Assembly (NCBI RefSeq): GCF_039540065.1
Contig: NZ_CP154278.1
Coordinates: 682,001 to 746,000 of the forward strand
DNA length: 64,000 nt
Direction of reading: 5' to 3'
Origin: Wolbachia endosymbiont of Encarsia formosa
Lineage (GTDB): Bacteria; Pseudomonadota; Alphaproteobacteria; Rickettsiales; Anaplasmataceae
A program made the translations under genes and the position numbers. Below, one piece after another: positions 19,569 through 29,900 of the stretch (within the stretch, counting starts at the first letter, position 1; the number at the start of each line of letters is the position of its first letter). The notes under the pieces were generated by a model. The model ran no database searches, was not told the origin of the DNA, and saw nothing but the letters and a program-made list of their open reading frames with translations.

Positions 19569-20636
19569 ATGGTAAAAAATAAACTAAAAATAAGCAAAGT
19601 GTTTTACAAAATGATATTACGTAATTTATTGTTTTTACTGCCGCCTGAAATCGCTCACTCCTTGGTAATAACGGCGTTAAAAAAGATGCCCTGTAGGAAA
19701 CCTATAGAACTACCTAAGTCTTTAAATGTAAACTTTTTTGGTAATAAAATTAGGAGTCCTGTAGGTCTTGCTGCAGGTTTTGATAAAAATGCGGAAGTTG
19801 TAAATCCGATGCTCTCATTTGGTTTTGGATTTATTGAGGCTGGTACTGTAACTAAACATCCCCAATATGGAAATAAAAAACCGAGAATTTTTCGATTAAT
19901 TAAAGATGAAGGAATAATTAATAGATTGGGATTTAATAATAAAGGAGTAGACTATTTTCTTAAACAGATAAGTAAAACTAAACTTGGTGATTGTATTTTT
20001 GGTATAAATATAGGAAGAAACAGTACATCAAAGGACCAAATCAGCGATTATGTTGACTTAATAAAGATAGTATATGGAAAGAGCAATTATATAGTACTGA
20101 ACATCTCATCCCCAAACACACCTAACTTGCGCGATTTGCACAATAAACAAGAATTATCCAAATTGTTGAAATCTATCACTCTAACCCGGAAATCAATCGA
20201 TAGCTCTGAATCCATACCGATAATATTAAAAATTTCTCCAGATATAGATCAGCAAACAAAAGAAAATATCGCTGAGCTTACACTAGAATATAAAATTGAC
20301 GGCTTAATAGTAAGCAACACTACGATAAGTCGAGATTCTTACTATAATGAGAGTGGTGGGTTGAGCGGCAGACCATTGTTTCAACTTTCAACCGAGTTAT
20401 TGAGTGATATGTACAAGCTTACTAAGAGCAGGGTTCTATTGATAGGATGTGGGGGAGTTTCAAGTGGTATTGACGCATATGAAAAAATAAAGGTAGGAGC
20501 CTCTTTAGTACAACTGTACACTGCTCTCGTATATCAGGGGCATCAAGTTGTGAACAAAATCAATCTGGAGATTGCAGAATTGGTAAAAAGAGATGGATTT
20601 AGTAACATTACTGAAGCAGTGGGTTGTATACATTAA
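19569..20636 (+). CDS. pyrD: dihydroorotate dehydrogenase (quinone), class 2
   Basis: A 355-residue membrane-associated flavoenzyme that oxidises dihydroorotate to orotate in pyrimidine synthesis and passes electrons to ubiquinone. It has the class 2 N-terminal membrane-binding helices (NLLFLLPPEIAHSLVI), AAGFDKNAE, EAGTVTKHPQYGNKKPRIFRL, LNISSPNTPNLR with the catalytic Ser, SNTTISR and the FMN-phosphate segment LIGCGGVSSG. Length matches the class. This fits the known ability of Wolbachia to make pyrimidines de novo. Confidence 0.94.
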   Translation: MVKNKLKISKVFYKMILRNLLFLLPPEIAHSLVITALKKMPCRKPIELPKSLNVNFFGNKIRSPVGLAAGFDKNAEVVNPMLSFGFGFIEAGTVTKHPQYGNKKPRIFRLIKDEGIINRLGFNNKGVDYFLKQISKTKLGDCIFGINIGRNSTSKDQISDYVDLIKIVYGKSNYIVLNISSPNTPNLRDLHNKQELSKLLKSITLTRKSIDSSESIPIILKISPDIDQQTKENIAELTLEYKIDGLIVSNTTISRDSYYNESGGLSGRPLFQLSTELLSDMYKLTKSRVLLIGCGGVSSGIDAYEKIKVGASLVQLYTALVYQGHQVVNKINLEIAELVKRDGFSNITEAVGCIH

Positions 20637-20719
20637 TTTTGGAAGTTATTGATATTGTTTTAGTAAAGTAGAGCTAACTTTTTAGTGTAAAGGTATGATA
20701 TGGAGTGCTTTTCTTTTGA

Positions 20720-21421
20720 ATGATGAACATGAAAGTTTTGAACGATATAATATCTAAAGTTATTAATTATAAATTTACAGATCATGCAATATTAGAAGAG
20801 GCATTAACCCATCCAAGCGTAAATAAAAGGAATAGCGAAGACCAGATCGTAAGCTACGAAAGGCTAGAGTTTTTGGGCGATAGTATTTTGAACATGGTTG
20901 TATCTGCTATGCTGTTTAAAATGTTTCCTGAAGAAAAAGAAGGAGCATTGGCAAAAAGAAAAACGGATCTAGTTTGTGGCAGTACCATTGCTAATGTTGC
21001 TAAAGAAATAGAGTTAGGTAACTTTATCATAATGAATAATAGTGAACGTTGCAACGGAGGGAAATGTAACTTAAAAAATTTAGAAAATTCGCTTGAGGCA
21101 CTAATAGGTGCAATTTATATTGACGGTGGACTTGAGAGTGTTGAAAAATTTATTATCCAACATTGGGAAAAGCTAGCTAAAGACATCCTCGATCCTCCTC
21201 AAGATCCTAAAACTTCACTGCAAGAATGGACTCAGAGAAATAAATTACCTTTACCAAAGTATGAGCTTGTAAAACAAACTGGACCAGCACACAATCCTGA
21301 ATTTACTATATCAGTTTGCATAGAGAGTTATGACAAAGTTTCTGCATGCGCTCCTAGTAAGAAAATTGCTGAACAAAAAGCTGCTGAGTTGATCCTAGAA
21401 AAAATTAAAAAAACGACTTAG
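20720..21421 (+). CDS. rnc: ribonuclease III
   Basis: A 233-residue double-strand-specific endoribonuclease that processes rRNA precursors. The catalytic signature ERLEFLGDS is at 47-55 and the second acidic site is in SLEALIGAIYIDGG. A C-terminal double-stranded RNA-binding domain runs from DPKTSLQEWTQ to the end. A likely substrate, the 16S precursor stem, lies at 1410-1434/3051-3075. A hairpin terminator follows at 21455. Confidence 0.95.
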   Translation: MMNMKVLNDIISKVINYKFTDHAILEEALTHPSVNKRNSEDQIVSYERLEFLGDSILNMVVSAMLFKMFPEEKEGALAKRKTDLVCGSTIANVAKEIELGNFIIMNNSERCNGGKCNLKNLENSLEALIGAIYIDGGLESVEKFIIQHWEKLAKDILDPPQDPKTSLQEWTQRNKLPLPKYELVKQTGPAHNPEFTISVCIESYDKVSACAPSKKIAEQKAAELILEKIKKTT

Positions 21422-21454
21422 TTTAATCAAAACAGCCGTTAGCATAAATTTAAA

Positions 21455-21489
21455 GTAAGCTAAGCTCTTTAGTTCAGCTTACATATTTT
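21455..21489 (+). terminator. intrinsic terminator of rnc
   Basis: GTAAGCT at 21455-21461 pairs with AGCTTAC at 21476-21482, and the stem can extend inward past one mismatch to a six-base loop. It is followed by ATATTTTTTT. It overlaps the last codon and stop of the convergent sco1 gene. Confidence 0.65.
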
Positions 21490-22073
21490 TTTATCTCAGC
21501 CAGAATCTTATCAGATTGACTTTCATCTGAATTTAAATCAGCTACAAAGTTTGTGACATATTTTCCTTCAGGGCCGATAAGGTATATTATTGAAGAATGG
21601 TTAATTTCCTCTTCTCCACCTACTTTGTTTGCATATACTTTATACTTTGCAACTACTTCATCTATTTTTTGTCTTTCACCAGTTAGCATTTGTATTCTAT
21701 GGTCAAATTGCTGCTGAAATTCTTTAAGCCTTTCTATGTTATCGCGCTCAGGATCAACTGTGATAAAAAATGTTTGTATCTTATTGTCAGTTTTCTTATC
21801 TAACTTTGCAAGTGTTTCTGAAATTATTCCGAGGTTCATAGGGCAAATTCTTTTGCATGAGGAAAATCCGAAAAAAATCATCATATACTTATTTTTAAAA
21901 TCACTACTGCGTACTGTTTGTCCGTCTTGATTAATCAAAGAAAAATCCCCACCTATTTTAATTTCTGTATTTTGTGAAACAAATATGCATTGCTTGGTAA
22001 AATAACAATAACCTAAGAAGACAGCTGCTACTATTATTAATAAACCAGACAATAACCTTATGAATTTTACCAT
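21474..22073 (-). CDS. SCO1/SenC-type copper chaperone for cytochrome oxidase
   Basis: A 199-residue thioredoxin-fold protein anchored by an N-terminal helix (about 5-22) and facing the periplasm. It delivers copper to, or reduces, the CuA site of cytochrome c oxidase. The metal ligands are visible: SSCKRICPMN with Cys 73 and Cys 77, and His 159 in NHSSIIYLIGPEG. Length is typical. It is the last of three minus-strand genes whose 3' end meets rnc. Confidence 0.92.
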   Translation of the reverse strand: MVKFIRLLSGLLIIVAAVFLGYCYFTKQCIFVSQNTEIKIGGDFSLINQDGQTVRSSDFKNKYMMIFFGFSSCKRICPMNLGIISETLAKLDKKTDNKIQTFFITVDPERDNIERLKEFQQQFDHRIQMLTGERQKIDEVVAKYKVYANKVGGEEEINHSSIIYLIGPEGKYVTNFVADLNSDESQSDKILAEIKKYVS

Positions 22074-22108
22074 TAAAGCGTTTCCAATAAAATTAAATCA
22101 TATCTTGA

Positions 22109-22813
22109 TTAGCTGATTGATTCAACATATTCCTTCCAAAGTGGATTGTTAATTTTATCTAACAATTTCTTATGCTCATCAATTTCTTCGCTGCTTGGTG
22201 AATGTTCTCTGCGAGCTAAATTTCGCACTTTATGCTGAATAAACGTAGAGCTATTGTCCTGATCACATTTACTATTAAACAAAAAGGTTTGCAATCCTCC
22301 TGTAAGCTCAACGTAGACCTTTGCAAGCAATTGAGCATCAACTAATGCTCCGTGCAACTCTCTACCTTCCAGCGATATGTCAAAACGTTTACATAATGCA
22401 TTTAAAGAAGCAGGTGATCCTACAAACTTTTTTCTTGCAAGCGGCAATGTATCTAGCACTCTATCTGAGGAAATTAACCTAGCATTTAACTTGCCTAACT
22501 CCATATTAAGGAACTTAACATCGAATTCAGCATTATGAATCACCAAAATGTCATTAGATATGAAGTCGAGAAATTCAAATGCAACATCTGAAAATAGTGG
22601 TTTATCCTCTAAAAACTCCTCACTAATACCATGAATCTTAAATGAGTGGTAAGGTACATCTCTTTCTGGATTAAGATATCGATGAAATGTTTTACCTGTT
22701 GGAACACGATTAATTAGTTCTACACATCCTATCTCGATAATTCGATGGCCAGACTCAGTGTCAAGACCTGTAGTTTCAGTATCAAGTACTATTTCTCGTA
22801 GCCTACTTTCCAT
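22109..22813 (-). CDS. dnaQ: DNA polymerase III epsilon subunit (proofreading exonuclease)
   Basis: A 234-residue 3'-5' DEDDh exonuclease that proofreads for the replicative polymerase. ExoI is VLDTETTGLD (Asp 11, Glu 13), ExoII is HNAEFDVKFLN, and ExoIII is HGALVDAQLLAKVY with the catalytic His and Asp. The C-terminal tail of about 50 residues probably binds the alpha subunit. It lies between the Tim44-like gene and sco1 on the same strand. Confidence 0.95.
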   Translation of the reverse strand: MESRLREIVLDTETTGLDTESGHRIIEIGCVELINRVPTGKTFHRYLNPERDVPYHSFKIHGISEEFLEDKPLFSDVAFEFLDFISNDILVIHNAEFDVKFLNMELGKLNARLISSDRVLDTLPLARKKFVGSPASLNALCKRFDISLEGRELHGALVDAQLLAKVYVELTGGLQTFLFNSKCDQDNSSTFIQHKVRNLARREHSPSSEEIDEHKKLLDKINNPLWKEYVESIS

Positions 22814-22827
22814 CGGTGTAACTAATC

Positions 22828-23487
22828 TTACTTGTCATTTGCTGTTAAATTTTTATCGGTACTTGCCTTCTTGTAGTTAATGGAAACAAGCAACCAGGTT
22901 GGATCTGATGAATTAATATTTTTTTTGAATTGCCATACATCCTCAACTTTGTTAATAGTAGAAATACTACCTGATATGATATCTCCTTCATTATTCTTAA
23001 CGAAGTTAATTTGCTCTGAAAGGAAATATAATGCAATAAATATTACGTTTTTTACTAGCTTTATTTCTAAGATCTTTTGTGAAACGATAGAAACAATTAT
23101 AGACTCGTGTATCTCTTTACGATGCTTAATCTTATCCACAAAGCTGTTATACAAATCTTTGTCCAGAAGGGATTTTAATTGAGGTAAATTCCCTTGGTTA
23201 AAATATTTAATTATTAATTCAAAAGCTATGCTTGAACTTTCTATAAAATTGGAAATAGAGAACTCTCTGTTTTTTTGTAATATTTGTTTATAAGTAGCTT
23301 CTATTGAACTTTTGTCGTTGCTATAAATATAATCTTCGATATTTTCTACCACATCCTCTTTACTTTGACTTGCATCCAATACAACTGTTAGCTTTTTTAG
23401 GTTGAGACTGGCTGATCTTCCTAAAGAATTGTATAAGCGTGAAAAAATAAACGCCGCTAGTAAAGCATATATTACAAGCTCTATCAT
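22828..23487 (-). CDS. Tim44-like domain membrane protein
   Basis: A 219-residue protein with an N-terminal membrane anchor (about 1-20) and a C-terminal domain resembling Tim44 of mitochondria. The fit comes from the helix IESSSIAFELIIKYFNQGN, the strands ending DVWQFKKN and PTWLLVSI, and the genomic position divergent from secB, which is conserved in alphaproteobacteria. In mitochondria Tim44 tethers Hsp70 to the import channel. The bacterial role is less clear and may concern membrane-protein assembly. Confidence 0.75.
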   Translation of the reverse strand: MIELVIYALLAAFIFSRLYNSLGRSASLNLKKLTVVLDASQSKEDVVENIEDYIYSNDKSSIEATYKQILQKNREFSISNFIESSSIAFELIIKYFNQGNLPQLKSLLDKDLYNSFVDKIKHRKEIHESIIVSIVSQKILEIKLVKNVIFIALYFLSEQINFVKNNEGDIISGSISTINKVEDVWQFKKNINSSDPTWLLVSINYKKASTDKNLTANDK

Positions 23488-23651
23488 GGTAACTTAACCC
23501 CTTGGTATATAAAGTATCTAAATATTATTAATTATTGATAAAAATATGTTTTGCATATTAGCCTATAGTTAGGTTTGCTATTCGTTTATAAATGAATATA
23601 TTATATAAGAAAGTATTAAATATCTCAACTTAATTAAAGGAGAAGTAAGAA

Positions 23652-24155
23652 ATGTTACAACACAAAATGAAAATTCATGGTCAGTATGTCAAAGATCTTT
23701 CGTTTGAGAATCCAAATTCGCCATTCCTTCCTTCTAGTAAAGCTCACGATATTAATGTAACGGTTAATATTAATTCAGCAAAATTAGAAGGAACGGAAAG
23801 CAAAGAAGGAATAAATGAAGAAAAACCTTTTCATGAAATTAATTTGCATATAGAAGTCAAAGCGACGGTAAAAGATGAAGATATAAAAAATGGTATAGCT
23901 TTCATTTGTGAGATAAAGTATTGTGGTATTTTTTCAATAGAAAATTTGAAAGAGTTGAGTAAAGAGGAAGTAAGACAAGCTTTGTTTATTGGCGGGCCTA
24001 CTTTTCTTTTTCCTTTTGCAAGAGAAGTAATTGCAAGAACTACAAGTAGTGGTGGGTTTCCTCCACTTATGCTAGATCCTATAGATTTTGAAACTATGTA
24101 TCAGCAGCAAAGTCAACAACAAAAAAGTAGCGCTAGTAATTCCAATTTTAACTAA
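23652..24155 (+). CDS. secB: protein-export chaperone SecB
   Basis: A 167-residue chaperone that keeps precursor proteins unfolded and hands them to SecA. It has the SecB opening strand QYVKDLSFENPNSP, the glutamate-rich central strands and FAREVIARTTSSGGFPPLML, the family signature. GGAG about 9 nt before the ATG. It is divergent from the Tim44-like gene and seven bases ahead of acnA. Confidence 0.95.
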   Translation: MLQHKMKIHGQYVKDLSFENPNSPFLPSSKAHDINVTVNINSAKLEGTESKEGINEEKPFHEINLHIEVKATVKDEDIKNGIAFICEIKYCGIFSIENLKELSKEEVRQALFIGGPTFLFPFAREVIARTTSSGGFPPLMLDPIDFETMYQQQSQQQKSSASNSNFN

Positions 24156-24161
24156 TACAGG

Positions 24162-26783
24162 ATGAACAATTCTTTAAATGCAAAGACGACTTTAAATATT
24201 GATGGAAGGTTATATAACTACTTTAACCTAAGTAACGCTGGTAAATTCTTAGGAGTAAATTTAACCAAATTGCCTTGTTCACTCAAGGTATTGCTTGAAA
24301 ATTTATTGCGCAACGAAGATGGAGTAAGCGTTAAATTAGATGACATAAAGATATTAGCAAATTGCGTCAAGAAACACATTAATCACGAAATTAGCTACAA
24401 GCCAGCAAGGGTTTTGATGCAGGATTTCACAGGAGTTCCTGCTGTCGTTGACTTAGCTTCAATGCGTAATTATGTGAAGAAAAACGGAGGTAACCCAAGC
24501 AAAATAAATCCATCTGTAACTGTTGATCTTGTGATCGATCACTCTGTTCAAGTAGATAGTTATGGAAGCACTTCCGCATTCAGTAAAAATGTTGAGCTAG
24601 AAGTAAAAAGAAATTTGGAGAGATATCAATTTTTAAAGTGGGGAGAGTCGTCCTTCACAAATTTTAGAGTAGTACCACCAGGTACTGGAATTTGCCATCA
24701 AGTAAACCTTGAGTATTTAGCGCAAGTTGTGTGTAATAATGATGGGGTCATATATCCTGACACTTTAGTTGGTACTGACAGTCACACTACAATGATTAAC
24801 GGGTTATCAGTCCTTGGTTGGGGTGTTGGAGGCATAGAAGCTGAGTCTGTGATGCTTGGTCAACCAATTAGTATGGTGATTCCAGAAGTAGTTGGATTTA
24901 AATTAATTGGCAGACTACCGGAAGGAGTAACTGCGACTGATTTAGTGCTGACGGTTACCAGTATCCTAAGAACAAAAGGTGTTGTTGGTAAATTTGTAGA
25001 ATTTTATGGTGATGGTTTAGATTATTTATCTCTAGCAGACAGGGCCACTATAGCTAACATGGCCCCAGAGTATGGTGCAACTTGTGGGTTTTTTCCAATT
25101 GATCAGGAAACACTCGATTATTTACATTTAACAGGGCGACCAGAAGAGCTGATCAAATTAGTTGAAGTCTATTCAAAAGAGCAGGGATTGTGGCGTAGCA
25201 GTAATGAGTTAGCATTTTTTGACACACTAGAGCTTGATTTATCAAGCGTAAAGCCAGTGATGGCTGGTCCTAAAAGACCACAGGATAAGATTTTCCTTTC
25301 AGAAGTAGCGGAATCTTTTTCTACATCTTTTCCTATTAATGAGACAAACAGACCTACGTTGGAACCTATCTATGGCGATCAGCTCCAGAGTGGCAGCGTA
25401 GTGATTGCAGCAATAACAAGCTGCACTAACACCTCAAATCCAAGTGTGATGATTGCTGCAGGTCTTGTAGCTCGTAATGCAATTAAACTTGGATTAAAAT
25501 CAAAGCCTTGGGTTAAAACTTCTCTTGCTCCAGGGTCACAAGTTGTGAAAGAATATTTAGAAAAGTCTGGATTACAGGTAGATCTAAATGCTTTGGGTTT
25601 TAATCTAGTTGGATATGGCTGCACAACTTGCATTGGAAATTCTGGTCCACTTAATAAGGATATAGAGGATGATATAAAAAACAAAAACTTAACTGTTGCT
25701 GCAGTTTTGTCTGGCAATCGTAACTTTGAAGGAAGAATTCATCAGTTAGTCAAAGCTAATTACTTGGCATCTCCGCCACTTATTGTTGCATATGCACTTG
25801 CAGGCACTGTGCAAATTGATTTGACAAAAGATTCAATATGCAAAGATAAGAATGGAAATGATGTCTATCTCAAAGATATATGGCCAACAAATAATGAAGT
25901 TGAGAGCTGTGTTAAAAGTGTTGTGACGCGTGAAATGTTCATACAAAAGTATAAGGATGTTTTTTCTGGTGATGAGCATTGGCAAAAGATAAAGTGTGAG
26001 AAAGGTGAAATCTATGATTGGGACGCGAAAAGCACTTATATACAAAACCCTCCCTATTTTGATAATTTATCGACTAAGAACAATGGAAGCAACATAGTTG
26101 ATATAAAGAATGCGCAAATACTAGCGATGTTTGGCGATAGCGTCACTACCGACCACATTTCCCCTGCTGGGAATATTGCCTCAAATAGTCCTGCAGGCAT
26201 ATATTTAAAAGGTCTTGGAGTTGAATCGCAAGATTTCAATTCATATGGATCTCGCCGCGGTAACCACAACGTAATGATGCGTGGAACCTTTGCTAATATC
26301 AGAATAAGAAATAAAATGGTGAGCGCTGAGGGTGGCTATACAAAACATATTCCTTCTCAAGAAACTATGTCAATTTTTGATGCAGCAATGCAATATAAAA
26401 GAGAAGCTGTTCCATTAGTTGTCATTGCAGGAAAAGAATATGGTACAGGTTCAAGTAGGGATTGGGCAGCAAAGGGTACTGCATTACTGGGAATTAAAGC
26501 TGTGATTACAGAAAGTTTTGAACGCATACATAGGTCCAACTTGGTCGGCATGGGTGTTCTTCCACTTATATTCCAAAATGGAATAACCAGAAAGATATTT
26601 GATGGTAGTGAGATAATAAGCATAAAAGGTGAAATAGTATCAAATGGAAATCTAGAATGTATCATTAAAAGACAGGATAATTCAAAGCAATCAATACAAC
26701 TCAAATGCTGTGTACAAACCGCAACTGAGATTAAATACTTAATGAGTGGTGGAGTGTTAAGCTACATACTTCTTTCGACTTAG
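24162..26783 (+). CDS. acnA: aconitate hydratase (AcnA/IRP type)
   Basis: An 873-residue TCA-cycle enzyme that isomerises citrate to isocitrate through a [4Fe-4S] cluster. The cluster cysteines are in SCTNTSNPSV and GYGCTTCIGNSGP. Substrate-binding stretches VGTDSHTTMINGL, SGNRNFEGRIH, FGDSVTTDHISPAG and YGTGSSRDWAAKG are all present. Length is normal for the monofunctional A type. It follows secB with a seven-base gap. Confidence 0.96.
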   Translation: MNNSLNAKTTLNIDGRLYNYFNLSNAGKFLGVNLTKLPCSLKVLLENLLRNEDGVSVKLDDIKILANCVKKHINHEISYKPARVLMQDFTGVPAVVDLASMRNYVKKNGGNPSKINPSVTVDLVIDHSVQVDSYGSTSAFSKNVELEVKRNLERYQFLKWGESSFTNFRVVPPGTGICHQVNLEYLAQVVCNNDGVIYPDTLVGTDSHTTMINGLSVLGWGVGGIEAESVMLGQPISMVIPEVVGFKLIGRLPEGVTATDLVLTVTSILRTKGVVGKFVEFYGDGLDYLSLADRATIANMAPEYGATCGFFPIDQETLDYLHLTGRPEELIKLVEVYSKEQGLWRSSNELAFFDTLELDLSSVKPVMAGPKRPQDKIFLSEVAESFSTSFPINETNRPTLEPIYGDQLQSGSVVIAAITSCTNTSNPSVMIAAGLVARNAIKLGLKSKPWVKTSLAPGSQVVKEYLEKSGLQVDLNALGFNLVGYGCTTCIGNSGPLNKDIEDDIKNKNLTVAAVLSGNRNFEGRIHQLVKANYLASPPLIVAYALAGTVQIDLTKDSICKDKNGNDVYLKDIWPTNNEVESCVKSVVTREMFIQKYKDVFSGDEHWQKIKCEKGEIYDWDAKSTYIQNPPYFDNLSTKNNGSNIVDIKNAQILAMFGDSVTTDHISPAGNIASNSPAGIYLKGLGVESQDFNSYGSRRGNHNVMMRGTFANIRIRNKMVSAEGGYTKHIPSQETMSIFDAAMQYKREAVPLVVIAGKEYGTGSSRDWAAKGTALLGIKAVITESFERIHRSNLVGMGVLPLIFQNGITRKIFDGSEIISIKGEIVSNGNLECIIKRQDNSKQSIQLKCCVQTATEIKYLMSGGVLSYILLST

Positions 26784-26838
26784 TAAAAGTAAGTACTAGA
26801 CTTCTTTTAGCTCCAGCCCTGGTCCTTTTAAATAATGA

Positions 26839-26889
26839 TTTGTTCTATGCGAAGTTATGATATAATTTTACCTTACATATAGTAAAGGT
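26839..26889 (+). promoter_or_regulatory. putA promoter and leader hairpin
   Basis: A perfect TATAAT at 26861-26866 lies 16 nt after TTTGTT (26839-26844). Just downstream ACCTTAC and GTAAAGGT form an inverted repeat with one bulge (26870-26888) in the leader, 16 nt before the ATG; it could be an operator or an mRNA hairpin. Confidence 0.4.
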
Positions 26890-26904
26890 ATTTTATAGAT
26901 AATT

Positions 26905-29900
26905 ATGATTAGCTCTATACAAGAACCTAATGAACTCAGAAAACGTTTACAAGGATTTTATCGTACTGATGAAAAAAGCTGTGTACGTTATCTTGTAGAA
27001 AAAGTAGAACTTTCGGTTGATTCGAAAAACAGAATTTACAATATTGCAAAACAAGTTATTGAAAAAATCAAACACAATAAATTAAGTATTGTAGATTCCT
27101 TTATGCAGCAATATTCGCTTTCCAATGATGAAGGAATAGCATTGATGTGCCTTGCTGAATCGCTACTTAGAATACCAGATGATTACACAATAGACGAATT
27201 GATCAAAGATAAAATTACCAACCAAGAATGGAATAAACACTTGGGGCGTTCCTCTTCATTGTTTGTTAATGCTTCCACATGGAGCTTGATGATAGGTAGC
27301 AGTATATTGAGAGATAATGAAGGCGATTCGAAGTTCTATTACGCAATTTCTAAGTTACTTAAGAATTTAGGAGAACCGATCATTCGCAAAGCAGTAAAAC
27401 AAGCAATGTCTATGCTTGGTAATCATTTTGTTGTTGGAGAAACCATAGAAGAAGCTTTAAGATATGCAAAACTAGATGACAATAGTAAGTTTTTATACTC
27501 TTTTGATATGCTTGGCGAAGCTGCTCACACAGCTGAAGATGCAGAAGAGTGTTTTGATTCATACATGCACTCAATAAAAGCTATAGGTGCAACTACTGAA
27601 GTGAATGATTGTTTTAAATCCCATGGAATTTCAATAAAACTTTCTGCTTTGCACCCACGTTATGAATTTGGTCAATTTGACCGAATTGCTGGTGAGATAT
27701 TTACTAGGGTTTTAGAGCTCTGTCGTGAAGCAAAAAAATACAACATTTCACTATGCATAGATGCAGAAGAATCAGAAAGACTTGAGATGTCATTAGTTTT
27801 ATTCGAGCAACTGCGTCTTGATGAGTCACTTTCTCAGTGGGGAGGGCTTGGCTTGGCTGTACAAGCATATCAAAAACGTGCTTTATCTGTGCTTGATTTT
27901 GTTGAGGATGTTGCTATCCGATCAAAGCATAAAATTATGGTAAGGCTTGTGAAAGGTGCATATTGGGACTCAGAAATCAAGTGTGCACAAGAGCTAGGGT
28001 TAAGTGGTTATTCAATATTTACAAGAAAAAGCTATACTGATGTATGCTACCTTGCGTGTGCACAGAAGCTTTTAAGCAAAGTAAATCACTTTTACCCATG
28101 CTTTGGAACTCATAATGCCTATACTTTTGCTACTATAATAGAGCTTGCTGACAAAGATCATCCTGGATTTGAGTTTCAGCGTTTACACGGAATGGGTGAG
28201 GATTTATATGATTATGCAATGTCAGAACTTGCAACAAGCATCAGATGTCGTATATATGCACCAGTTGGTAAACGTAGTGATTTATTACCATATATTGTTA
28301 AGCGTCTTCTTGAAAATGGAGCTAATAGTTCGTTCGTCAATCAAATAAATGATCCTAACGTTAAAATTGAAGAATTAGTCTCGGATCCATTAGAAAAAGC
28401 TAAAAGTTTAGAATATGAACCTCATCAAAACATTCCATTGCCACAAGATATTTTTGGAAAGGAAAGAAAAAACTCCTTGGGGATGGATATTAGTGATTCA
28501 ATTACAGTTTCGCAATTTGCAAATGATATAAAAAAATTTAGTGAAAAGAAATGGCAAGTTGGGCCAATAATTGATGGAAAGGCACTACTTGACAGTGCTG
28601 AATTTATCGAAGTAGTGAATCCTGCACATTTGGAAAATGTAATTGGAGAAGTGTCAAGTACAACAAGCGCTCAGGCTTTAAATGCTCTTGAAATAGCACA
28701 TAGTGCTTTTACTAAGTGGCAGAATATTTCATCAGAAGAGCGCGCTAAATGCCTTGAAAAAGCTGCAGATTTGCTTGAAGAAAGGATGAAAGAGTTGGTT
28801 TACATTCTGATCTTGGAAGCAGGAAAAATTTTATCCGATGCAATAGCAGAAGTAAGAGAGGCAATCGACTTTTTGCGCTATTATGCAATGATAGCAAAAA
28901 ACGAACTGAATGACTGGAAAAAATTGCCAGGTCCAACAGGTGAAGATAACTTCATCTTTTTTGAGGGCAGAGGAGTTTTCTTATGCATATCACCGTGGAA
29001 TTTTCAACTTGCTATCTTCATTGGGCAGGTTTCAGCTGCACTTGTAGCAGGTAATGCAGTGCTGGCAAAACCGGCAGAGCAAACGCCGATTATTGCCTAT
29101 GAAGCCGTTAAGATACTACACGAAGCTGGAATACCAAAAAATGTATTACATCTTGTTCCAGGAGATGGTCGATATTTAGGTAAAATATTAGTGCCAGATA
29201 ATAGAATTTCCGGTGTAGCTTTTACCGGCTCAACACAGACCGCTCAAATAATTAATAGAATGCTTGCCAGCAGAGATGGTCCTATTGTGCCACTTATCGC
29301 TGAAACTGGTGGATTAAATGCTATGATTGTTGATAGTTCTGCTCTTTTAGAGCAGGTAACTAAGGATGTTTTAATTTCTGCATTTCGCAGTGGCGGTCAA
29401 CGTTGTTCTGCTCTCAGAGTGCTATTTATTCAAGAAGATATAGCAGAAAAACAGATAAAAATGATATGCAATGCAGCTCAAGAACTAAAGATAGGTGACC
29501 CAATACAACTGAGCACAGATATTGGTCCAATAATTGACAAAGCATCTATTGATATGCTCACTAAACATACGGAAAAAATATCAAGGGATGAAGATTCAAA
29601 CCTTTTGTCCAAGGTACCCATGGATACAAATTCTTATGATGGTTATTTCTTTCCTCCGTACATTTATGAGATACAAAAAATTTCGCAATTAAAGCAAGAA
29701 GTGTTTGGACCTATTTTACATATCATACGTTTTAATAAGTCGAAGTTAAATGAAGTTATAAGTGATATAAACAATACAGGATATGGACTTACGTTTTCTT
29801 TGCAAAGCCGTGTACAAAGTCAGATCGATTTAATAAGCAAGAAAATATCAGTTGGAAATGTATACATCAATCGCAATCAAATAGGTGCAGCAGTTGGAAC